A DNA stretch of 64,000 nucleotides from JAIQFV01 sp041494885 (GTDB lineage: Bacteria > Acidobacteriota > Terriglobia > JAIQFV01), in the NCBI GenBank assembly GCA_041494885.1, contig JBGQBO010000001.1, forward strand, positions 62,001 to 126,000. The letters run 5' to 3'. Below are positions 34,838-42,654 of this stretch, one piece after another. The position numbers and the translations under genes are program-made. The notes beneath the pieces were generated by a model. That model saw nothing but the letters and a program-made list of their open reading frames with translations, was not told where the DNA came from and did no database searches. How positions within the stretch are numbered: the stretch's first letter is position 1; each line of letters starts with the position of its first letter.

Positions 34838-35290
34838 TTACTTCTTCCTACCCTTCTTCCCAGCTTTCTTGCCCTTGCCCTTCTTCTTCGCCTTGGGTTT
34901 CGATTTCTTGGCGACCTTTCGCGGCTTCATCTTCCTGGGCTTGATCTTTCTTGGCTTAATCTTTCTTGGTTTAATCTTCTTCTTTTTCTTTGCTGCCACC
35001 TTTTTCTTGGGCACGACCTTCTTCTTGGGTGTTACCTTTTTCTTGGGTACTACCTTTTTCGGTTTCGCTTTCGCCTTTGGCTTTGGTGAGACATAAGGGG
35101 CTGGTTGCGGGGGAGGTGGAAGAGGAGGTTCTGGGATGGACACCTCTGCTTCGATTGATTCTTCGAACTCTTCGACGAGTTCTTCGGAAGGCTCTTCTAA
35201 TTCAGCTTCAGCGGCTTCCTCCAGCGATTCCTCCCTTTCCTCTAGGAATCCTTCTTCCATCCCCTCTTTCTCTTCATCACCCTCGAACAT
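34838..35290 (-). CDS. histone H1-like, charge-segregated DNA-binding protein
   Basis: The 150-residue protein has three zones. Residues 1-50 are almost entirely acidic (Glu runs such as EEREESLEEAAEAELEE). Residues 51-68 are a proline hinge. Residues 69-150 are Lys/Pro repeats of the type KVVPKKK and KIKPRK, ending KKAGKKGRKK. The basic tail resembles eukaryotic H1 and the bacterial HC1/HC2/AlgP-type tails that condense DNA or RNA. AAAGGAG seven bases upstream supports the start; a consensus-like promoter and a strong terminator frame it as a single-gene unit. The acidic half could autoinhibit the tail or recruit partners. The reverse-strand frames across it are Phe/Leu shadows. Confidence 0.85.
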   Translation of the reverse strand: MFEGDEEKEGMEEGFLEEREESLEEAAEAELEEPSEELVEEFEESIEAEVSIPEPPLPPPPQPAPYVSPKPKAKAKPKKVVPKKKVTPKKKVVPKKKVAAKKKKKIKPRKIKPRKIKPRKMKPRKVAKKSKPKAKKKGKGKKAGKKGRKK

Positions 35291-35374
35291 GACTGACTCC
35301 TTTCTCGCGTGGAAATAACCTAACGAGGAATGGACGGGTTTGAATTCAGTGCACAGAGCGCGCCGGGCGAGGGG

Positions 35375-35403
35375 ATTATAATCAAATTACCCCCCCGAAG
35401 CAA
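35375..35403 (-). promoter_or_regulatory. promoter of the histone-H1-like gene
   Basis: On the minus strand TTGCTT (35398-35403) and a perfect TATAAT (35375-35380) are separated by 17 bases. The start point would be near 35368, giving a 5-prime leader of about 78 bases. Confidence 0.6.
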
Positions 35404-35496
35404 ATTCCACGGAGATCAATTCTGCACTCTCCCCAATTCAACTGAAAAGAGGCTTACTTGTCTCCTTTCCTTGCGCCTGCAGCCCCATTCCGTTCC

Positions 35497-35525
35497 TTGA
35501 CACCCCTATCCCACTGTGCTACAAA
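35497..35525 (+). promoter_or_regulatory. promoter of the M50 protease gene
   Basis: A perfect TTGACA (35497-35502) and TACAAA (35520-35525) are separated by 17 bases. Transcription would start near 35532, about 80 bases before the coding start. The gap 35404-35496 holds nothing else recognisable. Confidence 0.6.
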
Positions 35526-35614
35526 CTCCAGTGGATTGTGGTGCCAACATCATTTGGCGCAATATGTTGTTGATAAGTCGAGGATTGGCCATTTCTCTGA
35601 ATTAAACTCATCGG

Positions 35615-36280
35615 ATGCAAGGGAACCTAGCACATTTCGGAATATTCATGCTCGTGCTACTGCTCTCTCTGTCGTGGCATGAGTCGGCGCATGCTTGGAT
35701 GGCTGACCGGTTGGGGGATTATACAGCCCGTTATATGGGCAGGGTTTCACTGAACCCGCTCGTGCACATTGATATCCTGGGCACGATCATTTTCCCGGCG
35801 ATCTCATTCTTTACAGGGGCCCCTCTGCTCGGATGGGCAAAGCCGACCCCCGTCAATCCCCTCCACTTGCGCGACAAGCGGTATGGCGGACTCAAGGTCG
35901 CCGCTGCGGGTCCCATCAGCAATTGTATCCTGGCGATGATTTTTATTATCGCGTACAAGACGGTCGTCGTCTTGCTGAAGAGCGGGGTGGGAACAAATTT
36001 GGTCGGGGGATTCCTGGAACCGATCTTTCTTCTCTTTCAACAAGCCATTTTCTTAAATGTAGGTTTGGCAATATTCAACTTGATCCCCATCCCTCCCCTC
36101 GATGGAAGCCACATCCTGGAGGCCATACTTCCGTACGAGGCAGCGCAGAAGTTTCAAGCGATCCAGCGGTATGGCGGGATTCTGTTAATGTTGCTGGTAT
36201 TCACACCTGCCCTTAGCCTTATTTTCAATCCGGTCTTTGGTTTGTTGAGTTATTTTTTGAACTGGTTCATCTTGTCTTAG
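35615..36280 (+). CDS. site-2 protease family (M50) membrane metalloprotease
   Basis: The 221-residue product has about six membrane helices. The zinc site is HESAH (His22, Glu23, His26) in helix 1, and the third ligand is in IPIPPLDGSHIL (about 165-175), the NPDG-like motif of the M50 family. GWAKPTPVNP between helices 2 and 3 is typical for this small M50 subgroup (Rhizobium-style, without PDZ). These proteases cut membrane proteins such as anti-sigma factors. The window encodes two membrane anti-sigma factors, so a link is possible but not shown. The ribosome site is weak; ATG 35648 is an alternative start. Confidence 0.92.
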   Translation: MQGNLAHFGIFMLVLLLSLSWHESAHAWMADRLGDYTARYMGRVSLNPLVHIDILGTIIFPAISFFTGAPLLGWAKPTPVNPLHLRDKRYGGLKVAAAGPISNCILAMIFIIAYKTVVVLLKSGVGTNLVGGFLEPIFLLFQQAIFLNVGLAIFNLIPIPPLDGSHILEAILPYEAAQKFQAIQRYGGILLMLLVFTPALSLIFNPVFGLLSYFLNWFILS

Positions 36281-36388
36281 CGGGCAAAGGTTTCTCCGAG
36301 ATACCTTCTGGAGGCACGCAGTTCGGCTCCTTGTCCAAGGTCAGCAAAGTTCAAATCAAGGAGCACTGATCTTCGCGCCGGGTACTGA

Positions 36389-37414
36389 TTGACAGTGATC
36401 GAAAACGGACAACAGAATCAAAGGAAACGCGTCCTGAGCGGCATGCGGCCCACGGGTCGCCTCCATATCGGACATCTGGTTGGGGCCCTCCAGAATTGGG
36501 TGAAGCTGCAGCATGAGTACGAGTGTTATCATTTTATTGCCGACTGGCACATGCTGACCACTGATTACATGAGCACGTCGGAGCTTGACGATAACCGTTT
36601 CCAAATGATCCTGGACTGGCTCGCCTGCGGCCTGGATGCAGGGCGATCCACCTTGTTTGTGCAATCGGCCATCAAGGAGCACGCGGAACTCCACCTGTTG
36701 CTTTCCATGATCACACCGCTGGGATGGCTCGAGCGTGTTCCCTCGTACAAAGAGATGCGGGAGAATTTGGCCGACAAGGATTTGAACACCTACGGGTTCC
36801 TGGGCTATCCCCTATTGCAGTCGGCCGATATCCTGATGTACAAGGCCGATTTTGTGCCGGTGGGCGAGGATCAGGTCCCGCATGTTGAACTCACCCGGGA
36901 GATCGCACGACGCTTTAATTTTGTCTATGGTCAGAATGGAGCCAAGCCCATCTTTCCGGAACCGCAAGCGCTTCTCACTCCGGTACCGCGCCTGCCCGGG
37001 ACCGATGGACGAAAGATGTCGAAAAGTCTTGGCAACGACATCAAATTGAGTGATGACCCCGGCATCGTTGAGAAGAAGATTCTTCCAATGGTGACCGACC
37101 CGGCCCGAAAGCGGCGGCAGGATCCGGGCAACCCCGATCTCTGCCCCGTGTTTGACTATCACAAGGCCTTTTCGACGGAAGAGACGAAGGCCTGGGCCGC
37201 GCACGGCTGCCGCACCGCTGAAATTGGTTGTATCGATTGCAAGCGCGGGCTCCTGAAACATCTGCTTCCCGTCCTCGAGCCGATCGCCGCAAAACGGCGT
37301 GAACTTGAAGCCAACCCCGGGTCTGTCAGGGAAGTCCTGGAAAACGGCAACAAAACGGCCCGCCGAGTGGCCCAAGCCACGATGGACGAGGTTCGTAGGA
37401 CCATGCTGCTGTAG
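36389..37414 (+). CDS. trpS: tryptophanyl-tRNA synthetase, with iron-sulfur-type Cys motif
   Basis: The 341-residue class I synthetase charges tRNA-Trp. HIGH lies at 26-29 (PTGRLHIGHLVGAL) and KMSKS at 209-213 (GRKMSKSLGN). In the tRNA-binding region four cysteines, Cys252, Cys274, Cys281 and Cys284, are spaced C-x21-C-x6-C-x2-C. Thermotoga maritima TrpRS binds a 4Fe-4S cluster through C-x22-C-x6-C-x2-C at the same place, so this enzyme probably does too. Start is TTG 36389 or GTG 36395; both have weak ribosome sites. It is followed after 13 bases by scpA, so trpS-scpA-scpB are probably co-transcribed, a common arrangement. Confidence 0.95.
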   Translation: MTVIENGQQNQRKRVLSGMRPTGRLHIGHLVGALQNWVKLQHEYECYHFIADWHMLTTDYMSTSELDDNRFQMILDWLACGLDAGRSTLFVQSAIKEHAELHLLLSMITPLGWLERVPSYKEMRENLADKDLNTYGFLGYPLLQSADILMYKADFVPVGEDQVPHVELTREIARRFNFVYGQNGAKPIFPEPQALLTPVPRLPGTDGRKMSKSLGNDIKLSDDPGIVEKKILPMVTDPARKRRQDPGNPDLCPVFDYHKAFSTEETKAWAAHGCRTAEIGCIDCKRGLLKHLLPVLEPIAAKRRELEANPGSVREVLENGNKTARRVAQATMDEVRRTMLL

Positions 37415-37427
37415 CTTGGAAATCAGA

Positions 37428-38222
37428 ATGCAACTTGAACTCAAATTCCAGCTGCCCGCTTATGAAGGACCGCTCGACCTCCTTCTCGACCTGATCCGCA
37501 AGCAGGAGATTGACATCTACGACATTCCCATTGCCCGGATCACCAGCCAGTACTTGGAATACATGCGCGCACTGGAAGAGCTCGACATCAACCTGGGTGG
37601 GGACTTCATCCTGATGGCGGCCACCCTGATTCACATCAAGTCGAAAATGCTGCTGCCGCCGGATCCTGAGGAAATCCGCGAGGGCGAAGGCGAGGATCCC
37701 CGCGAGGAGCTGGTGCGACAACTCCTGGAGCATGAGAAATACAAGAACGCGGCCCAAATGCTTCAGCAAAAAAGGATGATTGAGGGAGCCACGTACAGCC
37801 GGGCGGAGCTGGAAAAATGGATCGATGAGTCCGGAGAACCGGAAGTCTCAATCACGCTTTACGACCTCGTCATGACATTTCGCGCGGTGGTGGAGCGCGC
37901 CAAATTGCGCACGCCTTTGGAAATTGTACACGACGAGATGACCATCGGGCAGATGATTGCCCATCTTCGGATGCTTTTTGAGGGCTCCACGAAACCGATT
38001 CTTTTGACCCAGATCTTCGAATCCTACACGACCCGTCGAGCGTTGGTGGTGACCTTTCTGGCGTTGCTGGAGCTGGTCCGGCTCCACGCCATCCAGCTCT
38101 CCCAGAAGGCGCCGTTCGGACCCATTTACGCGCAACGAAAAGACAACTTTGAAAACGCCGTCGCCCATCTGAGTGCCTCGTACCTGGACTCGGAGGAGGC
38201 GGCGGAGCCGACCATTCAATAG
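37428..38222 (+). CDS. scpA: segregation and condensation protein A
   Basis: The 264-residue kleisin joins Smc and ScpB in the chromosome-condensing complex. The N-terminal domain has FQLPAYEGPLDLLLDLIRKQ and EIDIYDIPIARITSQYLEYM (first helices that bind the Smc neck), followed by LGGDFILMAATLIHIKSKMLLPP; the C-terminal winged helix is at about 180-250 (TFLALLELVRLHAIQLSQ). ATG 37428 matches the conserved start; the open frame begins earlier, inside trpS. It lies between trpS and scpB. Confidence 0.96.
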   Translation: MQLELKFQLPAYEGPLDLLLDLIRKQEIDIYDIPIARITSQYLEYMRALEELDINLGGDFILMAATLIHIKSKMLLPPDPEEIREGEGEDPREELVRQLLEHEKYKNAAQMLQQKRMIEGATYSRAELEKWIDESGEPEVSITLYDLVMTFRAVVERAKLRTPLEIVHDEMTIGQMIAHLRMLFEGSTKPILLTQIFESYTTRRALVVTFLALLELVRLHAIQLSQKAPFGPIYAQRKDNFENAVAHLSASYLDSEEAAEPTIQ

Positions 38223-38307
38223 CGCTGTGGCCCGGGCTGCAGGACGGGAGCCCCCCGAATCCGGCGATCCGGCCACGAGAAAGCCAGAACTGGAACGAGT
38301 GCACACC

Positions 38308-39003
38308 ATGACTGAACAAGAATTGAAATCCGTGATTGAAGCCATTGTTTATATCGCTGCGGAGCCGGTCCCGCTGAAGACGCTCCGCGACCTGTTCCCC
38401 AACGAGCCCACAGAAAGGATCGCCGCCGTGGTCGAGGGGCTGACAGCGGAATATCAGGCCTCTCACCATGGCATTGAAATCCGGGAGGTGGCGCATGGTT
38501 TGAAGATGTCGACCAAACCCGAGCATTACGACATTCTCATACAATTCGCCCGCACGCAGCGCCCGCCCACCCGGCTGTCGCTCTCCGCCCTCGAAACCTT
38601 GGCCTGCATCGCTTATAAGCAGCCGGTCACCCTGCCGGAGATCCAGCAGATTCGGGGAGTGAATGCCTCCAGTGTGATTCACACCTTGCTCGAGAGAAAG
38701 CTCATCACGGCCGCCGGCCGCAAGGCGGTGGTGGGCCGACCGATCCTGTACCGGACGACCAAGGAGTTTCTTGTTCATTTCGGATTGAAGGATCTTTCTG
38801 AGCTTCCCACGCTCAAGGAATTCGAAGAGATTGCCAGCCACGCGTCTCTTTCATCTGAAGGTCCGTTGGATCATTCGGCAACCGCATCGGCTGGATTATC
38901 AACCGGGATCTCCGATCCGATTTCGGCGGTTGGTTTTGCTGACCCCTCCGCCGAATCGATCCAGTTGCTCGACGAGCCCAACGAAGATGGCCCCACGTAC
39001 TAG
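38308..39003 (+). CDS. scpB: segregation and condensation protein B
   Basis: The 231-residue product has two winged-helix domains: KSVIEAIVYIAAEPVPLKTLRDLF at the start, and LSALETLACIAYKQPVTLPEIQQIRGVN with the conserved RGVNASSVI turn, then GRPILYRTTKEFLVHFGL. It dimerises and binds ScpA in the Smc complex. A C-terminal extension of about 50 residues after FEEIASH is low-complexity. The start ATG 38308 fits the family; a longer frame from 38173 would overlap scpA. The final residues are followed by a non-coding gap before the pseudouridine synthase gene. Confidence 0.95.
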   Translation: MTEQELKSVIEAIVYIAAEPVPLKTLRDLFPNEPTERIAAVVEGLTAEYQASHHGIEIREVAHGLKMSTKPEHYDILIQFARTQRPPTRLSLSALETLACIAYKQPVTLPEIQQIRGVNASSVIHTLLERKLITAAGRKAVVGRPILYRTTKEFLVHFGLKDLSELPTLKEFEEIASHASLSSEGPLDHSATASAGLSTGISDPISAVGFADPSAESIQLLDEPNEDGPTY

Positions 39004-39445
39004 GCTGAATTCCGAGCCGAGGAAGACTGAGATTGTCTCTAAAAGGCTGGGGAAACACCTGGTCGACTCTTCTGAAACTCCACTCAAAGAGGGCCACATT
39101 GATACATCCATGGATCGTGGAGCGTGCCTCACTCGGGGCCAGGCGGGAAGGACCTGCCGCTGGCACCAGGTACCCGTGGCCTCCGTGGACTGTTTCCCTT
39201 GATCTGCGGTTTGGATCTGAGATTTCAAATTTGAGATGAGAGACCGACTTCCGATGCGTCTGAAGACCCGCTCGGAGGGGGATGCCGGTGCGTGTACAAG
39301 GGCTTGGGTCAAACCGAAGTTTGTCCCTCAGGAAATAGGCAGTCGAGGATAGAGGGCATGGGTGCACGGATCAGCCACCGTGAATAAGTCCTGGCCAGGG
39401 CTCGAGAGTGGCCCCCTCAAATAGGCTTCAATCACGAAATTCGGC
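39004..39445. other. non-coding region between scpB and the pseudouridine synthase gene
   Basis: Besides copy B of the dispersed element (39215-39319) I see nothing with coding character. An overlapping plus-strand frame (38831-39202) starts inside scpB and is a shadow. No hairpin terminator or strong promoter is apparent. Confidence 0.5.
39215..39319. repeat. dispersed intergenic element, copy B
   Basis: It is the partner of copy A at 30284-30390, in the same orientation. It keeps TCAAATTTGAGAT (39225-39237), TGAAGACCC (39261-39269) and CAAACCG (39310-39316). The left palindrome is imperfect here (GATTTCAAATTTGAGAT). The element lies between two plus-strand housekeeping genes. Confidence 0.6.
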
Positions 39446-40204
39446 ATGAGCCGATCACACCCAATGAAACAACGATTGCAAAAGATTATCGCCGAGGCAG
39501 GGATTTGTTCGCGTCGCCATGCGGAGACCTTGATCCTCTCCGGTTGCGTGTCTGTGAATGGCACAATGGTGACAAAGCTCGGATCCAAAGCGGATACTGA
39601 AACCGATCACATCAAGGTCAATGGCAAACGCCTGCAGCCGTCCCAGCTACACCTCTATGTGTTGCTCAATAAGCCCAAAGGCGTGGTGTCAACGGCCTTT
39701 GATCCCGAGGGGCGTCCCACGGTGACCAACCTGATTCAGGGAGTCCGGGGCAGGATTTATCCGGTCGGCCGCCTCGATTATAATACCGAAGGGTTACTGC
39801 TTCTGACCAACGATGGCGACTTTGCGCAGATCATCATGAAGGCGGGAAGTCACTGCCCGAAAACCTATCTGGCCAAGGTGCGGGGAACCCTGGAAGATCA
39901 AACCCTGGAACGCCTTCGCAAGGGGATCGTGATTGACAAGACCAGGACCGCTCCTGCCCGGATCATCCCTGTGAAGAAAGCTGACAATAGCTGGTACGAG
40001 GTGACCTTGACTGAGGGGCGCAATCAGCAGATCCGGAAGATGTTTGAATGGGCGGGACACCCGGTAGAGAAACTCAAACGCATCCGGATTGGGTTTCTGG
40101 AGGACCCAAGCTTGCGGCCGGGAAAATATCGATCCTTAACCCCCCAGGAAATAGAGCGATTCAAAAAAATGAGAGTGCCGCCTTCCCCCAAGCATTCACA
40201 ATAG
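39446..40204 (+). CDS. rluB: rRNA large/small subunit pseudouridine synthase (RsuA/RluB family)
   Basis: The 252-residue enzyme has an N-terminal S4 RNA-binding domain (LQKIIAEAGICSRRHAETLI, then GCVSVNG) and a catalytic domain with the catalytic Asp in PVGRLDYNTEGLLLLTNDG (about 111-129). TLTEGRNQQIRKMFEWAGHPV is the second family signature. It isomerises a uridine in rRNA; RluB (23S) is more likely than RsuA by overall look. ATG 39446 or 39464 may be the start; neither has a clear ribosome site. It is downstream of scpB as in many bacteria. Confidence 0.92.
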   Translation: MSRSHPMKQRLQKIIAEAGICSRRHAETLILSGCVSVNGTMVTKLGSKADTETDHIKVNGKRLQPSQLHLYVLLNKPKGVVSTAFDPEGRPTVTNLIQGVRGRIYPVGRLDYNTEGLLLLTNDGDFAQIIMKAGSHCPKTYLAKVRGTLEDQTLERLRKGIVIDKTRTAPARIIPVKKADNSWYEVTLTEGRNQQIRKMFEWAGHPVEKLKRIRIGFLEDPSLRPGKYRSLTPQEIERFKKMRVPPSPKHSQ

Positions 40205-40622
40205 TCAACCCAGCCCTATCAATGTTGTGCCTTCCCCAGGTCTGTGGCTAGAGGGGCTGGCATCGAAAGAACAGTCTATCTTTAGAGTCAGGAACACAGG
40301 GCGCGGAAGACATGATCTCGCCGTAAAGGACACGTTGAACAAACAGCCCCCCAAGCCCCCCCCTACGCGATCTCACTGTGGAAGGCAGGTTGAACTGGCA
40401 ACAGCCCAAGCCTGCTGCGCGGGCGGAATATCATCTCCCGGAAGTCTCGCGCTCCTTGCGGAACCAGGGTGGGGTACCGGGGTCCGGTAGGGCGAAGCGC
40501 CCGGCTGCGGAACTCTTTGTCTTCTCCCCTTGAAATCAAATGGAATTTCCTCCAGCGGGCATGGTAGGATTGTTGTTGCCCGACCCACCCCAGTAAGCGT
40601 TCGACCATTGATCAGAGCTGAG
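40205..40622. other. non-coding gap before the CoA-binding protein gene
   Basis: The region contains C-rich runs and short open frames on both strands without coding character. I see no hairpin with a T-run, no convincing promoter and no shared repeat. Confidence 0.4.
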
Positions 40623-41063
40623 ATGAATCTTTACGACAAGATCTTCGCCGACTTCAAAACCATTGCGGTCGTGGGACTGTCGTCCAACCCCTCGCGTCCC
40701 AGTTACGGTGTGGCCCGTTACATGCAATCCGTGGGCTACCGGATCATCCCGATCAACCCCAATGAAACTGAAGTTCTGAATGAAAAATCATATGCCCGCC
40801 TGGAGGATGTGCCCGAGCCCATCGACATCGTTGATATCTTCCGGCGTTCGGAGTACGTCCAATCCATCGTGGAAAGCGCCCTGAAAATCGGCGCCAAAGT
40901 GATCTGGATGCAAGAGGGGGTCTTTCACCGCCCGTCGGCTGAGCGCGCCCGCCAAGCGGGGTTAATTGTGGTCATGGACCGTTGCATTTTAAAGGAACAT
41001 ATGAGCTGGGTGTATACCCATCAACACGGCTCTACTTTACAACCCACGAGTGAAGTGTTTTAA
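40623..41063 (+). CDS. CoA-binding domain protein (YccU-like)
   Basis: The 146-residue protein is a free-standing CoA-binding Rossmann domain: FKTIAVVGLSSNPSRPSYGVARYMQSVGYRI near the N-terminus (landmark VVGLSSNPSRPS), IIPINPNETE, VDIFRRSEYVQSIV and KVIWMQEGV, ending MDRCILKEH. This family includes YccU and relates to the CoA-binding domain of succinyl-CoA synthetase. The role is unknown; binding of CoA or acyl-CoA is expected. ATG 40623 begins at the conserved core; the frame is open back to 40530. Confidence 0.9.
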   Translation: MNLYDKIFADFKTIAVVGLSSNPSRPSYGVARYMQSVGYRIIPINPNETEVLNEKSYARLEDVPEPIDIVDIFRRSEYVQSIVESALKIGAKVIWMQEGVFHRPSAERARQAGLIVVMDRCILKEHMSWVYTHQHGSTLQPTSEVF

Positions 41064-41228
41064 TACTGGGGGCTTTTGGGTTGGATTAATACGCCTTCAT
41101 ACTTATTAGCTTTGCAAAGACGCACCTTCTCGGTCACCATTCCCAAAATGCCGTCCCGTATTATCGTTGGCAGGATTCCCTGACGGTTCAGGCTTAATCT
41201 CATCATCCGGACTACCCATTTCAAGCCC

Positions 41229-42548
41229 ATGACTGAAAACGATCCAAAGCCCAGGGTTCTCATAGTGGACGACGAAGTGCGGCTGACGGAAAGCCTCGAA
41301 TCGCTCGCTTGGGCGATGGGTTTTTCGTGCCAGGTGGCGCACTCGGGATATGATGCGCAAGAACTGTTGCTTGCGGAAGAGTTCGATTTAATTATCACTG
41401 ACCTGCTGATGCCCGGCATCAGCGGATTTGATCTTATCGAATTCGCGAGCGCCCGTGGGCTTTGGACACCGATCGTGGTCCTGACGGGGGAAGGCACGGT
41501 CAAGGCGGCTGTCCAGGCCTTAAGGCAGGGAGCCTATGATTTTGTGGTCAAGCCGTTCGATCCCGATCGGTTCCGCAGTGTCCTGATTCACGCGCTCGAA
41601 AGAAGTTCGTTTGAACGCAGGCGGCTCGAACACCTCCGACAGTCGGAGCAGCTCCAGGGGGAGATTCGGGAATCGAAGCAGTACCTGGAACTCGTCCTGC
41701 AAAGCGCCGAAGATGTGGCTATCATCACGACCAACCGTGAGGGGAAGATCAAGACGTTTAATTCGGGCGCTGAGAAATTGTTAGGTGCGCCTCTGGAAAA
41801 GGTCCTGGGTCAGCCCATCGATCTCTGGTTCACCAATGCGCATGTCATTAAACATGCACGTGACTTTTTGAACGGGAAGCGCCGCGAGGCATGGCGCGAA
41901 GAGTTGGCCTTTCAGAACCTGCTGGCGCACTCACTTTGGATTCACGTCGTGATGCGCTGGATGGAGTCGCCTTCCCCGTCCCTCGCCGGACTGATCGTCG
42001 TTGCGAGCGACATTACGCAGCGCCACATTCTTCGGGAAAAGTTGAAGATTCTCTCGATCACCGATGATCTCACCGGCCTTTACAACCAGCGCTATTTTTA
42101 CGAGTCTCTGCGGAGGGAGATCGAACGGTCCAACCGCAAGAATGCCCGGTTTGGGCTGGCAATGTTCGACATCGACCGCTTCAAGCGGTATAATGATGAT
42201 TTTGGGCACCTGAAGGGCGATGAGATTCTGCGCCGGCTGGGTGACATCGTCAAAGCGACCATTCGGAAGATCGATTACGGATTTCGTTATGGCGGCGATG
42301 AATTTGCGGTTCTGCTGCCCGAGACCGAGCTTGAAAACGCCGTTCTGATCGCGGAGCGGCTGCGCGCCAACACAAAGGCGGAGTTTGAGGGCAAGGTCAC
42401 TTTGTCCATCGGGGTGGTGCAGGGAGGCTCGCAGTGTGACGAACTCCGATTGATTGAGGCTGCCGACAAAGCGATGTACGAATCCAAGCACGCCGGCGGG
42501 GATTACGTCTCTTTCCTCAGCAAATCTTTGACGCTCACCAAACAGTAA
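41229..42548 (+). CDS. response regulator with REC, PAS and GGDEF domains (diguanylate cyclase)
   Basis: The product has 439 residues. The receiver domain (about 8-125) has the phospho-acceptor Asp58 (LIITDLLMPG), acidic pocket VDDE and Lys108. A PAS domain follows (about 150-265). The GGDEF domain (about 275-430) has FDIDRFKRYND, an intact active site GGDEF (355-359), and an RxxD inhibitory site (Arg346, Asp349) five residues before it, so c-di-GMP can inhibit its own synthesis. No histidine kinase is adjacent. The start at 41229 begins right before the receiver strand; the ribosome site is weak. Confidence 0.94.
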   Translation: MTENDPKPRVLIVDDEVRLTESLESLAWAMGFSCQVAHSGYDAQELLLAEEFDLIITDLLMPGISGFDLIEFASARGLWTPIVVLTGEGTVKAAVQALRQGAYDFVVKPFDPDRFRSVLIHALERSSFERRRLEHLRQSEQLQGEIRESKQYLELVLQSAEDVAIITTNREGKIKTFNSGAEKLLGAPLEKVLGQPIDLWFTNAHVIKHARDFLNGKRREAWREELAFQNLLAHSLWIHVVMRWMESPSPSLAGLIVVASDITQRHILREKLKILSITDDLTGLYNQRYFYESLRREIERSNRKNARFGLAMFDIDRFKRYNDDFGHLKGDEILRRLGDIVKATIRKIDYGFRYGGDEFAVLLPETELENAVLIAERLRANTKAEFEGKVTLSIGVVQGGSQCDELRLIEAADKAMYESKHAGGDYVSFLSKSLTLTKQ

Positions 42549-42654
42549 GCAAGTTTGAGGTATGAAGCCGAGGGGTGACTTTCAACCACCCACCGTGGAT
42601 GAACGCAGCCTCTCGCCCCAATCCTTCCTCCCATGTCTTAATCGAAATTCGAAC

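Noticed and set aside
34869..35096. Phe-rich plus-strand frames over the H1-like gene
   Set aside because: They arise from Lys codons read in reverse (AAG to CTT); the Lys-rich strand has ribosome site, promoter and terminator.
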